Position numbers and translations under genes: made by a program. A stretch of 51,549 bases of DNA from Anaeromyces robustus (taxonomy: Eukaryota; Neocallimastigomycota; Neocallimastigomycetes; Neocallimastigales; Neocallimastigaceae). The notes below the pieces were generated by a model. It saw nothing but the letters and a program-made list of their open reading frames with translations, did not search any database and was not told where the DNA came from. How positions within the stretch are numbered: the stretch's first letter is position 1; every line of letters starts with the position of its first letter. Below, piece after piece: positions 12,700 to 24,611 of the stretch. The DNA is taken from positions 95,001 to 146,549 of the forward strand of contig MCFG01000143.1 of assembly GCA_002104895.1 (NCBI GenBank), read 5' to 3'.

Positions 12700-13600
12700 T
12701 TTTTCAAACTAACCCAATTCAATGATAATTAAAATTCTTTAATCATTATTATTGAATTAAATTTATATTTTTAGAATAATTCTGACAATCAATTAATTAT
12801 AATTTATAATTTTAGTGGTTATCTTCATTTGTTATAATTTATACTTAATTAAATTAAATATACAATTAAACCGTAATTCAACAATATCATTTTTATTATA
12901 ACCATTTTTAATAGCTATTTTTTTTTAATTTTTTTTTAATAATTAAGTAATTAATAAAAAAAAATATTTATTTACTTGTTTGTTTGTTTGTTTCTTTTCT
13001 ATTCATTTATTTATACGTTTCATTCATATTAAATAATTAAAATAATTTTATTTAATCAATAAAAGATGGGTATTAATTATAGCTAAATGTATACTTACTT
13101 ATTTAGAAATTTTGCTTAATTTAAATTTCTAATATTTTTTACTTCTAATTATCTTATTTTTTCTGTTAAAAATCTTTCGTATTATATATCAATCTTTTAA
13201 AAACAATAAAAAAATAAATTAAATAGTGTTTTTATTGAATTTCAAAATAATAATATGTATTATGTATTTATTATTTTAATTTTATGTAATAAATTATTTA
13301 TTAAAAATTTGTTAAATATAAATAAATTAAATATATAAATTTTAAAAAATATTCTTTTTCTTTTATATTATTAATGCTTTTAATAAAACTGTGATTTATT
13401 AATATTATCAATCATAATTACTTGATTATTTAATAAAGATATTTTTAATACAAATTAATAATTTTTTATATTTTCATGTTTGAACATAAATAGTTCATTT
13501 AAAAAAAAAAAAATTTTTTTTTGCAATTTCTAATAATTTCTTAGGTTACAACCATTTTTATAACTTTAAAAATTCTTTCAATGTTATATTCATTATAATT
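12700..13600 (-). pseudogene. Decayed minus-strand gene fragments
   Basis: Read on the minus strand, 13600-13512 gives YNYNEYNIERIFKVIKM.. followed by a stop and EIIRNCKKK in the same frame. 13452-13385 gives VLKISLLNNQVIMIDNINK.. to a stop. About 12915-12825 gives AIKNGYNKNDIVELRFNCI.. to a TAA, followed by a short shifted frame (QMKITTKIINYN). The pieces are co-oriented, with AT-rich but normal coding composition and interruptions. I do not recognise the family; they are too broken to be a working gene. Confidence 0.4.
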
Positions 13601-13822
13601 GTAATAATAATATTTTATATTAATATTTATTAAAGCTAAAAATTTATATTAATATTTTTAATAATTTTTATAGTTATTTATATATATTATATTTTTAATA
13701 ATATATAGTAAAAAATATTGATTATAAAAATATATATGATAATATGTAATATGTAATAGAAAATATTTTATTAAAAAATATAATAAAACAAAATCTTAGT
13801 ACTGAAAATTTCTAGGTTAAGA

Positions 13823-13866
13823 CTTTATGTCTGTAATAATTTTAATAAATTATTACAGACATAAAG
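13823..13866. repeat. Perfect 20 bp hairpin
   Basis: CTTTATGTCTGTAATAATTT is followed by a four-base TAAT loop and then its exact reverse complement. A perfect 20 bp stem with internal C and G bases is unlikely to be chance here. It may be a footprint of a palindromic mobile element, a cruciform-forming site or a hairpin RNA. Confidence 0.75.
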
Positions 13867-14515
13867 AAAATCAGAATATAATATTAAATTTTTTCAATGT
13901 GTTTCCAATATATTTTTATATTATTTACTTATTTATAATATAAATTAATGAATGGATGAATAATAGTGATTAAATGTTAGTAAAAATTATTTTGCTCATT
14001 TATTTATTATTATATATTATATATTATATATTATTATTTATTTATTATTATTTAATAATACCATCTAGTATATTTATGATATTAAAAATTATTTATGTTT
14101 AAAAAAAATTGTATTATCATTAAATAAATATACACTATTAAATCTATTATATCTATTAAATCTAGATTATTTTTAATAATATTTTTATTAAAATATTAAT
14201 AAAATTATTAATAGCAATAATTACAGCAATAAACCAGCTACAACTAAAAGAAATTACACTAATTAAATTATCATTATATAATTATATATATATATAAAAA
14301 TATTAAAATGTACTTATTGAAAACTAAAACTTTGTAGAAATTTTTTAATTAATATCACAAATTATAAATAATTTTCTAAAAAAGTATTATCCATGAATTA
14401 TTTAACATTTATTTATTTTGTATATATTTTAAACCAAAAAAAAAAAAATTCTTTATCATTTAAAACTTACCAAAAATTCTTTACCATTTAAAACTTACCA
14501 AAAAAAATTTTTTAC

Positions 14516-14757
14516 TATTTATATTTATATTTATATTTATATTTATATTTATATTTATATTTATATTTATATTTATATTTATATTTATATTTATATTTAT
14601 ATTTATATTTATATTTATATTTATATTTATATTTATATTTATATTTATATTTATATTTATATTTATATTTATATTTATATTTATATTTATATTTATATTT
14701 ATATTTATATTTATATTTATATTTATATTTATATTTATATTTATATTTATATTTATA
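14516..14757. repeat. (ATATTT)n hexanucleotide array, about 40 copies
   Basis: A practically uninterrupted six-base repeat of about 240 bp. The minus-strand frame through it would encode only alternating Asn-Ile, which I regard as an artefact of the repeat and not a protein. Confidence 0.95.
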
Positions 14758-15149
14758 TACAAAAAAGTCAATAGATTTTCATGATAATCTATAAAATAAA
14801 AAAACTATTAATATTAGTTTATATAATTAGTCATTTAATTAGTTATTTAATTAGTAAAGTTATTTAATTATTTATTGATATAACTGGGTTCTTTACTCTT
14901 TTAGAGAATAATTAATTAAACTTTATTTATATATTTTGTTTATCTATTTCAATAAACCTTCTATAACAATTACACTTTTCAATTATAAATTCAAGAACAT
15001 GTTTTTAATATATTGTTAATTTTACTATTTAAATGTATTTTTAATATAATATAATAAAAGTATATTATAACTATATATAATTACTAAGTAATATATTATA
15101 TTAATTATTTATTTATTATATATTAATTATTTAACAATTATTTATTCTT

Positions 15150-15480
15150 TATACTACATTACAATACTTATTTACTGTGATACAAAATACTTTTTAATAA
15201 TTTTGTGTAAAATCAATAGGAACATGAATAAAAAAATGTTTTAATTATTAATTTACATAATATTAATGCGTTATAAGATAAAAGTTACTTACGTGATATA
15301 TTATATATAATAAATATTAACTATAAGTTTACGAGTATAGAAAATTGTTAAACACGTTTATATAAATGATTATGCTATTACAAAATTAATCAAAAAGACA
15401 TTTTCTATTTTATGTAAATCTTTCAAATTAATGTATTACAAAATTTTTAAAAAGTAACTATCTGTAACAATTATATTAAA
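15150..15480 (-). pseudogene. Decayed minus-strand coding fragment, membrane-protein-like
   Basis: From about 15478 downward one minus-strand frame reads NIIVTDSYFLKIL, stop, YINLKDLHKIENVFLINFVIA, stop, SFI, stop, TCLTIFYTRKLIVNI. Further on (about 15268-15180) a frame reads LSYNALILCKLIIKTFFYS.., stop, FYTKLLKSILYH. Hydrophobic blocks separated by single in-frame stops suggest a former membrane protein. There is no start and no recognisable family. Confidence 0.35.
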
Positions 15481-15984
15481 AAATATATTAATGTAATTTA
15501 TTAATATTTGGAAACAATATATAAAAAAAAATAAAAGATAAAATTAGAAATTAAAAAACTAAGAATTTAATTTATATTAATTAGATAAAGTTTTTTTTTG
15601 TTACCAAATAATTGTAAAATAGAAAAAAACTATCCATTAAAAATTTTTTTTGTAATAATAATTTCATTGTTTTGACTTTCACTCAAATAATATATTATTA
15701 TTTTAATAAATAATACTTTGGTTTTTTTTTTTTTTTTTAATTTCAAACTATATTAATTATATATTTATTTAATAAATAATAATTATTATTAATTGGAATA
15801 TAATATATGATATATATGGAGGATAATAAATAATATATTCCAATATATAAATTTTAATTAAAAATATTTTTAATTTTTATTTATTAAATAAAAAAATTTT
15901 TATAATAAAAATGAATAAATATTTCTTTATTTGTTCTATTAAAAAAAAAAAAAGAAAAAGAAAAGAAAAAATTATTTCAATTTA

Positions 15985-15994
15985 TATATAAAAG
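15985..15994 (+). promoter_or_regulatory. TATA-like box of the CBM1 gene
   Basis: TATATAAAAG lies 85 bases before the start codon at 16079 and is followed by an A-rich leader. Position and sequence suit a core promoter; the AT-rich background lowers confidence. Confidence 0.4.
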
Positions 15995-16078
15995 AAATTT
16001 AAAAAATAAATATATATATACAAATAAAATTAAATTATATATAAATAAATAAAACAAATAAATAAAAAAGGACAAATA

Positions 16079-17107
16079 ATGATGAAAGCAAGTGTTTTAT
16101 TGTTATTATTAATATTTTTAATTAGTGTTGTCTATTCATTGGAAATAAATGATACTATCAAGTCTTCATCATTTCCACATAAAGTAGTACCATCTAAAAC
16201 CTATACTACTCAATGTTCAACTAAAAAAACCTGTAATATTGTTTCTACAAGAGCACCATTAAAATCAAACGGATCTATTATTCCAGTTTATACTGCTATT
16301 CCAAAAATTTATGAACTCTGTACAAAAAGAGACCTTGATTGTTTTGGTAATAATTTACCTGTTCGTAGAGGCTTGAAAAAAATTTCTTATATTCCAGTAG
16401 AATGTGAAAATATTGAGATTCCAAAAACGAATAATCAATATGTTACTGTTATTGCTGATCCAAATCAAAAAGATGTCTATATTCCAGAAGATCAATTAGT
16501 ACTTGATTCAGTCATTCAAAATAATAATACTGAATATATTATTCATGATAAAACCTTACATTGTTATAAAAAGCATTATGAAACTCATAGATTAACTTAT
16601 AATATGTGTATTACTACTTTAACTCCAGTTGAAATAAAAATTAATCCAATGACCTCTATCACTAGTACAAACGTATTATCAAGTAAAGTCATTCCAACTA
16701 CAACTACAACTACTTCTACAAAAATGATTACTTTACCATCAAAAAAAGTAACAACTACTACTAAAAATGTTACTTTTCCACCAAAAATAAAAACAACAAC
16801 AACAATAATAAAAACTACTACTACTAAAATGATTACTTTACCATCAAAGGTAGTAACTACTACTACAACTACTACTACTGCAATAACACTTCCATGCAAA
16901 AATGTTACTGTTACTATTACAGAAAAGATAACTGTAACTGTTACAGAAAATAAAAGTTCTCCAACTTCTATTGATGATAAACAATCAATGAAAAATTGTG
17001 CCACTAAATATCAACAATGTGGTGGTCAAGGTTATAATGGTCCAACTTGTTGTGAATTGGGTTCTAGATGTCAGCAATTGAATCAGTGGTACTCACAATG
17101 TGTTTAA
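16079..17107 (+). CDS. Secreted protein with unknown N-terminal domain, Thr-rich linker and C-terminal CBM1
   Basis: Single-exon gene of 342 residues. Residues 1-20 form a signal peptide (Leu/Ile-rich core, VVYS before LEIN). Residues about 35-195 are an unrecognised domain with Cys pairs and blocks such as [28 protein letters not shown] and [12 protein letters not shown]. Residues about 205-300 are a Thr-rich linker with repeats of the [11 protein letters not shown] type, probably O-glycosylated. Residues 307-342 are a family 1 cellulose-binding module: [13 protein letters not shown] and the C-terminal NQWYSQC, with the aromatic face residues (Tyr, Trp, Tyr) in place. There is no dockerin, so the protein should be free, not cellulosomal. 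An extracellular cellulose-bound role is likely. The N-terminal domain may be a new catalytic or binding module, or a cell-surface adhesin part. Confidence 0.85.
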   Translation: MMKASVLLLLLIFLISVVYSLEINDTIKSSSFPHKVVPSKTYTTQCSTKKTCNIVSTRAPLKSNGSIIPVYTAIPKIYELCTKRDLDCFGNNLPVRRGLKKISYIPVECENIEIPKTNNQYVTVIADPNQKDVYIPEDQLVLDSVIQNNNTEYIIHDKTLHCYKKHYETHRLTYNMCITTLTPVEIKINPMTSITSTNVLSSKVIPTTTTTTSTKMITLPSKKVTTTTKNVTFPPKIKTTTTIIKTTTTKMITLPSKVVTTTTTTTTAITLPCKNVTVTITEKITVTVTENKSSPTSIDDKQSMKNCATKYQQCGGQGYNGPTCCELGSRCQQLNQWYSQCV

Positions 17108-17711
17108 AAATAAATATTAAATTGAAAATTAAAAATAAATAAATAAATAAATTTGATATTTAGAAAATTTATTAAATATCTAAAAATGAAAAAAGAAATT
17201 GATATTTTATAATAAATTTTAAACATTTAAAAAAAAAAAAAAAAAGTAAAAAATAATAATAAATTTGATATATATAAAAATTATTATAAATAAACGAAAA
17301 AATTTATAAATTATATAATATTTAAATATTTAAATATTTAAAATTAGAAAATATACAAAAAATAGTTAATCATATATAAATTTATATTGGAAATGAAAAT
17401 TATTTATATTTAAAATGTTGAAATTTATTAATTTTTATATATAAATTAATTTTAAATATAAATAAAATACAAATTATTTATACAAATATCGTATAATAAA
17501 AAAAATATATATTATTAAAATAATTTTTGAATATATATATATAAAAATTAAAATAAAAAATATATATATAATAAAAAAAAATATAAAATAAAAGTTGAAT
17601 TAAAAGTGTCAATATAAAAATAAATTTTGTAATAAAAAAAATCAAATTAAAAAAAAAAAAATATTAAATAAATTCTAATAAAAATATGATATAAATAAAA
17701 AAATATAATAA
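17108..17711. other. AT-rich spacer
   Basis: Low-complexity A/T sequence between the CBM1 gene and the GC-rich islet. No coding frame or RNA is seen. Confidence 0.6.
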
Positions 17712-17858
17712 TGTAGACTCACATTAATGGGACCCATCTCCATCATGTGACCTACACAGCGGTGCATTACCATGTAGGTGTGAAGGGAATTCCGTAACGG
17801 ATACCACTGCTCTGCTGCTGTCATATTCACTGCTGGGACATTAAGATTAGCCCTAACA
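17712..17858 (-). mobile_element. GC-rich 147 bp islet: LTR-like fragment or structured RNA
   Basis: About 47% G+C over 17713-17864, in surroundings of more than 85% A+T, with no open frame. On the minus strand it starts TGTTAGGGC, preceded by a purine-rich GGAG, and ends GAGTCTACA, so it has the TG..CA ends, short imperfect terminal inverted repeats and polypurine-like lead-in of a Copia-type LTR. No target duplication is apparent (AATAA and CTCCA flank it), so it would be a truncated or solo copy. It also folds well: ACCTACA (17750) pairs with TGTAGGT (17773) around a nested GGT..ACC, and CCGTAACGG follows. A structured non-coding RNA therefore cannot be excluded. It is not a tRNA, 5S, U1-U6, SRP or RNase P RNA that I can recognise. 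Confidence 0.4.
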
Positions 17859-17965
17859 CTCCATATAAAAAAAAATTAAATAAATAGATTAAATATAAAT
17901 GATTGTTTACATTTTAAAACTTATATATAAATAATTCTTGATGAATAAATGATTCTTTTTTTTTT

Positions 17966-19912
17966 TTAATAACTATTTTCTGAAGAATTATAACTATTTT
18001 GATGTAAATTATTACGATAGGATGTACCTCGATCAGGTACAGTAATAGATAAAGGACCAACATCATTATATTTACTAATTTTATTATGATTAATTAATTT
18101 ATTTTTATTCTTATGTAAAAGGAAAATTCCTCCTACAATAACAACAGCAGAAAATAGTGTTCCTCCAAGTAATAATTTTGAACCTGAAGAAGAAGATTTA
18201 TTACCATTTTTATATTGTTCATTAAATCCATTATTAGATTTAGTATTATTGCCATTATTTTGATTATTACCAAAATTAGAATCTGTTATATAATCATTAT
18301 TATTAGAAGTATTCATCATTTCTCCATCATTATTTTCATCCATAGGATAATTTCCAATAGGTGTATCAAAATTAGTATTTTGATTACTATAAATGGTATC
18401 AACTATATTATTTGCAGCTATATAAGCTTTTAATTTTTCTTCACGGAATTGAACATCAATATCATCATAATGTATGGTAGATGGATCTTCATTTCTATAA
18501 ATGAAGAAAGAATCAAATACTGGATTCTTATCATTTAATCTTAAAAGTTCACAATAAGCTTTTTTATTATTTCCTTTATAATTAAAAGTACAAAATAAAC
18601 CACCAAATTTTTTTCGATTAACTTCATTTTCTCCTCTAGCATATTTCTTTTGCCAATGCTTATAATTCATTTCTTCGCCTTGTTCAATATAAATATAATT
18701 TCCTCCAACACCATTTAATAAATTTAAAGTAGCTCCATTACGAATTTGTACTACTTTACCACCTTCAGCACCATCATATTTATCAATTACTGGTTTACTA
18801 AATTGTGACATGACACGTGTTCTAGCATAAACATGATCATGAGCACTCATAATAATAGCACCATGTTGTTTACAATAATCATAAAAACTTTCACCTTCTC
18901 CAGAAACTAAATTATATGGACTTTGATATCTTCCTGTATGATAATATCTATCATAATAATGCCATGAACAAATTTTCCAATCTTCTGTAGCTTCACTTAA
19001 ATGTTTTTTCAAAAAAGCTAATTGAGCTTCTCTACTATCTGCGCCACGAATATCTGGTGTTAAACCAATTATTCTCTATAAAAAATGAAAAATTATATAA
19101 AAATGTTCAATTAATTATTTTTATTTATTTTATTATAAAAAAATAAAATAAAGAAAAAATATTCAATTATTATTATTATAACTATTATTATCATTATAAT
19201 TATTTTATTTATACAAAAAAAAAAAAAATGTTTTATATTCTAAATGAAAGCATATAAAGTTATATACAAAAATAAGAATAAAAAAAAAAACTTACCACAT
19301 TATCATGAACACAAACCCACATAAATTTTGAAGAAGAAAATTGACATTGAAGTCCTAAATTGGATCTACTAGTCATTTCACCATAAATATTAGCAACATA
19401 ACGTTTAGCTTCGTCTGCATTACATTGATCTTCTGTATCATGATTACCTACAACCCCCATAAATTCGTATTTACGGTTAGGACCTAATATATTAACAAAA
19501 TAATCATCGGGTAAACAACGATAGTCATAATCTCCAAGATGTAATAAAGCATCAAATTCTTTTAATTTCATAACTTCTTTAGTTTCTTTTTCTATACCAC
19601 TATAAGAAAATAAAAAAAAAATAAAAAGAAAAAAAAAAAAAAAGATAAAGATTTATTTATTAAATGTAAAATAAAATAAAAAAAAAAAAGATAAATCTTT
19701 AAAAAAGAACTAAAAAAAAAAAAAAAAAAAAAAAAAACTTACGTATCCCCTACGATAGTTAATCTATATTCATCATTACCATAATAAAAATTATCTAGTT
19801 GTTCTTCCGTAATTTGAATTTGTGTATTATGGATATTATTTGCAGTTTGCGCTGTACTTTGCAATATAGCAAAGCTTAATAACGACAAAGTATATCTTAA
19901 ATTTATTTTCAT
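17966..19912 (-). CDS. Membrane-anchored purple-acid-phosphatase-like metallophosphoesterase, three exons
   Basis: Exons 19912-19743, 19599-19296 and 19075-17966 join through introns 19742-19600 (phase 2) and 19295-19076 (phase 0), both GTAAGT..TATAG, to give 527 residues. A signal peptide covers residues 1-22. The purple acid phosphatase metal motifs appear in order: GDTG (55-58, completed across intron 1), GDYDY (79-83), GNHD (108-111), CSWH (H197 for VxxH) and SAHDH (H237, H239, Ser for Gly in GHxH). The family carries an Fe-metal centre and hydrolyses phosphomonoesters. An Asn/Ser-rich region leads to a single transmembrane helix (about 459-478), followed by a basic 49-residue tail. That makes it a type I ectoenzyme facing outward or into the secretory lumen. 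The tail and TM are unlike the small soluble ACP5-type enzymes. Confidence 0.85.
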
Positions 19913-22900
19913 TTATATATTATTATTATATATATATTTTTCTATAAAAATAAATTATATTCTATATAATTGAAATATTGAAATATTTTTTTTATGTTAT
20001 TAAATGTTAACTTTTTGAAAATTTATTCTTTAGTTTTTAGTTTAAATTTTAATTCGGGTTTTTTTTTTTTTTTTTTTTTCTTGTCTTTTTGAAAGGTTAT
20101 ATATAAAATAAAAAATTATAGTAAATTATATTAATTTTAAAGATTATTTGAAAATTATTTAAAAATTTCTTGAAATTTTAAAGTTAAAAAAAATATTTTA
20201 TTGTATCGTTTCTTTTTTATTATAATGAATGAAAAAAAAATAATAATAATAATTTTGATTCTTTTATATATATATTATATTATTATATTGATAATCTGGT
20301 TAAAAAAAAAAAAACTGTAATATTACAATAGAAATACATAAATATATTTATTAATATTGAAGATTTCTCATTTCTTATTTTTAATAATGTCTAAATTTCA
20401 AAAAAGTTTAAAAGTATATTATTATTAATAATATATAAATTATTAAAATAATTGTTATTGTTGTTTTAAACAAACAATTTTAAATTATTTCTGCACGTAT
20501 TTGATATTTAATATACAAATTAATATTGTTTAATGAGTCGAAATTTCTACAAATGAAATAAAATAAATGAAAAATTAAATATTTATATATTATTTTTTTT
20601 ATTTCTTCTTTTGGGGTTTAATTTATTTCTTATTAATTAATAAAATAAAAGAAAATAAATTATAAACTATTTTATATTTATATTAACAAATTTACAAATT
20701 TACAATGAAATGTACATTAAAATTTCCTTTTTTAAAAAAAATGTACAATAAAAAATCAACATAAAAATAAAAAAAAAATAATAAATAAAAATTGAAAAAA
20801 AAAAAGAAAATGAATAAAAAAAATTTTTTTTTTATTGAGTATATTAAGGTTATTACATATTAAATATGAGATATTGGATTAATAATTATTTTAATAATAT
20901 TTAATATATTTTATTAATTATTTTAATAATAATCAATATTATTTTATTATTATTCCTTTATTATTTAATTATTAATTAATTATTTTTTTATTTTTTATTT
21001 TTTTTTTTTTTATTTTTTTATTTTTTTTTTTTTTTATTTTAAACTTTTAACTTTATTAAATAAATACATTTTGTGTGTCTTGTCATATTTTAATTTTAAT
21101 TAAAAAAAATTTTTTTTTCTTTTTCTTTTTTTTTTAAAAATCATTCATTTATTTAATTACTATTTATTTATTCATTAACTATAAAATATATTTATTTATT
21201 ATTTATTTATTCATTTATATATTTATTGTATCCAAAGTTTGTAAGAAATCTTTTAAATTCTATTACTATTTAAAGTTTCCTATTAATTATAATGGAATAT
21301 ATTGTATAATATATTATTTATATTAATATATAAAAAAGGAAATTATTTTAATTTTTAATTAAAGTAATACAATACCAATTGCATATAATATATATAAATA
21401 ATATATTATAATATATTATTTATATTATTAATAAAATTTTTATTTCTTATTATGAATAATAAAAATTTTATTTTATAATGGGAAGAAAATGCAGAAAAAC
21501 GAAAAAAAAAAAAAAAAAAGTAATCTATCTATAAAATATAATTATAACCAATAATTTTTTTAAAATATTACTGTTTGATAATAATAAATTAGATAAAATA
21601 TTATTAATATAAATGAATGATTAAATAAATGTCATTGATGGATTAATGAATTAATAAAACGTTTTTTATTTAACATATTAATTAAAAAATTAATAGCAAA
21701 TAAATTAAATAAGGTATGATTAAACAGTTAATATATGAATAATATGTAAATAATATATTTTAATATATTTAAATAATATATTAAAATTATATTTTATAAT
21801 TAATAAATTTATTATTTAAATTAAAAAATAACAAAAGCGGTAAAAAATATTTTTATTCTTTAAAAAAAACGGTCACTATTAAAAATAAATAATGATATTA
21901 TTAATTAAATAAATTAATAAGATAATACCATAATAAATTAAATAAATGATTAATAAATATTAAATAAATAATAAACAATAATAAATATTAAATAAGTAAA
22001 TAAATAAATAATAATTAAATAAATAAGTATATAAATAAATATTAAATAAGTAAATAAATAAATAATAATTAAATAAATAAGTATATAAATAAATAAGTAA
22101 ATAAATAAATAATAAGTAATTAATAAGTAAATAAATAAGTAAATAAATAAATAATAAGTAATTAATAAGTAATTAATAAGTAAATAAATAAGTAAATAAA
22201 TAAGTAAATATATAATAAAATTAAAATTATTCATAAGAATAAATAAGTAAATACAATACATAATAATATAAATAATATAAATAATAATAAATATTTAAAA
22301 TAATTTTAATTATTTAAATTAATATAAATAATTAATTATTTAAAAACTTTTTTAATTTTATTTTTTTTTTCTTTCTTTTTTTTTTAATTTTTTTGTATGG
22401 AATTGCATGAAAATTTTTAATATGAAAAAAAAAGATTTAATTTTTATTTAAATTAATATTTATTTATTTATTTATTAATATAATTTATTTAAATTATTAA
22501 TTTTTATTTATTAAATTATTGTTATTGTTTTTTTATATGCATTAAAAAAAATGAATCATTAATAATGAAAAAGAAAAAACTGTACAAAAAAAAAAAAAAA
22601 AAGACGCATAAAATAATTAATAAACAATTACGAAGAAAAAAATAAACAAAAACAATAATAAAGAAAATGAAAATGAAAATAAAAAAATAATATTGAACAT
22701 GAATAATAATGAATATGAATAATAATGAATATAAATAATGAATATTTAAAAATATACATCATTTTAATTAATATAAAAGGTATGAAAAAACTATTTTTAT
22801 TATATTTTATAATATTATTATATTATTATTATTATTATTTAAAATAAATGACTATGGAATGAAGTTAGAGGAGTTAAATGATAATAACTTATTAAACTAA

Positions 22901-23941
22901 AATATTAATTATTATTATTATTATTATTACCATTTCTTATCATAGAAATTTTTAGTATAAAATATAAAATTTTATTTATTAATTAATAAAAATTATATAC
23001 TTTTTATACTTTATTTATATAGATATTTAATTTATATTTAAATTATTAATAATTTTTTTTTTTGTAGTTTATCTCTATATTAAAGTTTTATAATTAATCA
23101 ATTTTAATCTCAATAATTAAATATTTTAATAGTAAAATTGTTAAAAAAAAATTATTAAAACTTTACTATGGAATATTTAATAAATTAAAAAATAAAAAAA
23201 AAAAAAAAAACAAGGAAAAAAGAAAAAAATAAAAAAATTTTCAGTTTTAATGTTTAATTTTATTTGATTTCATACTTAATTTATACTTGGAATAACTTTT
23301 TAAAATTATAATTAGAAATTTAGAAATTAAAAAAGTTGGATTAAATTCGAAAAGTGTTTTTATTAAAGTGTAATTACATAAAGTATAATTAGAGTATAAT
23401 TAAAGTTTTCATTTACATTTTTTTTAAAAAAAAAAAAATAAAATAAAAACAAAAAAAAAAGATAAAAAAAAAGATAAAAAAAAAAAATAAAAATATATAC
23501 ATAATTTCTATTATAAAAAATAAAAATGATTTGACAATTCAAACTTTTTTCGTCGGAAACTTGATGAATAAAATTATTTTTGTCAGAAACATGATAAATA
23601 AGTTTTAATATATTAAAAGATAAAATAATTAAGTTAAAAAAAAGATACTAAATAAAGTATAAAAGAATTTTGAAAAAAAAAATAAATAATTATTGCGCAC
23701 ATTATATACATATAAAAAAAAGAAGATAATGGATTAAAGAAACTAGATGAATAAAATTTAATTTCTAAGATAAAAAAAAATTTAAATAAAAATAATAAAA
23801 TATAAAGGAATTGTTAAAAAAGTATTAAAAGAATTATATATGAAAAAAAAAAGTAATTTATTAAATAAACTTTTTTATTCTATTTAAAAATTTTTCATTT
23901 AACAATATTTAATATTTAATATTAATAATCATATTATTATT

Positions 23942-23967
23942 ACAATTATTATCATTATTATTATAAC

Positions 23968-23998
<31 letters not shown>

Positions 23999-24001
23999 AA
24001 C

Positions 24002-24032
<31 letters not shown>

Positions 24033-24060
24033 AACTATTTATTATTATTATTATTATAAC

Positions 24061-24091
<31 letters not shown>

Positions 24092-24136
24092 AACTATTTA
24101 TTATTATTATTATTATTATTATAACTATTTATTATA

Positions 24137-24169
<33 letters not shown>

Positions 24170-24180
24170 GTTATTGTTAA
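23942..24180. repeat. Higher-order TTA array
   Basis: Runs of TTA are interrupted at quite regular intervals by TATAACTATTTA, giving a longer unit repeated about six times. This suggests duplication of the compound unit as well as slippage. Confidence 0.8.
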
Positions 24181-24379
24181 TACTATCAATATCATTATTT
24201 ATTCATTTATTTATTATAAAAAATTATTTTTATAATAAATAAATGAAATTTTAAAAACAAATATTCATTTATATATATATATATATATACAAACAATAGT
24301 ATTTTTAATTGTAACAATATATATTTACTTATAATCCTAATGATATTTTTATACATATATTTATGATTTTTTAAAATGT

Positions 24380-24431
24380 ATTAACCCTTGAAATTATTAT
24401 TTAATGTTAAAATAACATCTCAAGGGTTAAT
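24380..24431. repeat. Perfect 12 bp inverted repeat with nested palindrome
   Basis: ATTAACCCTTGA (24380-24391) and TCAAGGGTTAAT (24420-24431) are exact reverse complements. The loop contains ATGTTA..TAACAT, a nested inverted repeat. It lies about 420 bp beyond the stop of the minus-strand ABC gene, so it could act as a transcript 3' hairpin or be a small mobile-element footprint. Confidence 0.7.
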
Positions 24432-24576
24432 TATATGAATTTGTTTTATTATATTTTATTATAATTTATTTTATTTTATTATTAAGTATTTAAGAAATAT
24501 ATAAATGAATTTTATTTAACAATTTTTTTAATATTCTCATTTTATACTTTAATTTTTTTATTTAATTAACTATTTC

Positions 24577-24611
<35 letters not shown>

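Larger units (their letters stand above)
13867..16078. other. AT desert upstream of the CBM1 gene
   Basis: Holds the ATATTT array, a 29 bp direct repeat at about 14450-14507 (unit containing TTTAAAACTTACCAAAAA), a short + strand Asn-rich coding-like piece at about 14208-14267 (SNNYSNKPATTKRNYTN) and the relic at 15150-15480. No intact gene is seen. Confidence 0.5.

Noticed and set aside
14481-14771. 96-codon minus-strand frame of alternating Asn-Ile
   Set aside because: It is the translation of the ATATTT hexamer array with no other content.
16597-17004. 135-codon minus-strand Val/Ile/Phe frame
   Set aside because: Antisense shadow of the Thr-rich linker of the CBM1 gene.
17712-17858. tRNA, 5S rRNA, spliceosomal snRNA, SRP or RNase P RNA in the GC-rich islet
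   Set aside because: No B-box-like GGTTCGA motif, no Sm site, and no conserved 5' or core motifs of these RNAs were found on either strand.
21950-22261. 103-codon minus-strand frame rich in Tyr, Leu, Ile and Phe
   Set aside because: It is produced by AAAT/AAGT repeats; it has no sequence complexity and no flanking gene features.
23942-24180. CRISPR-like spaced repeats
   Set aside because: The periodic units are AT microsatellite blocks with no unique spacers, in a eukaryotic context.
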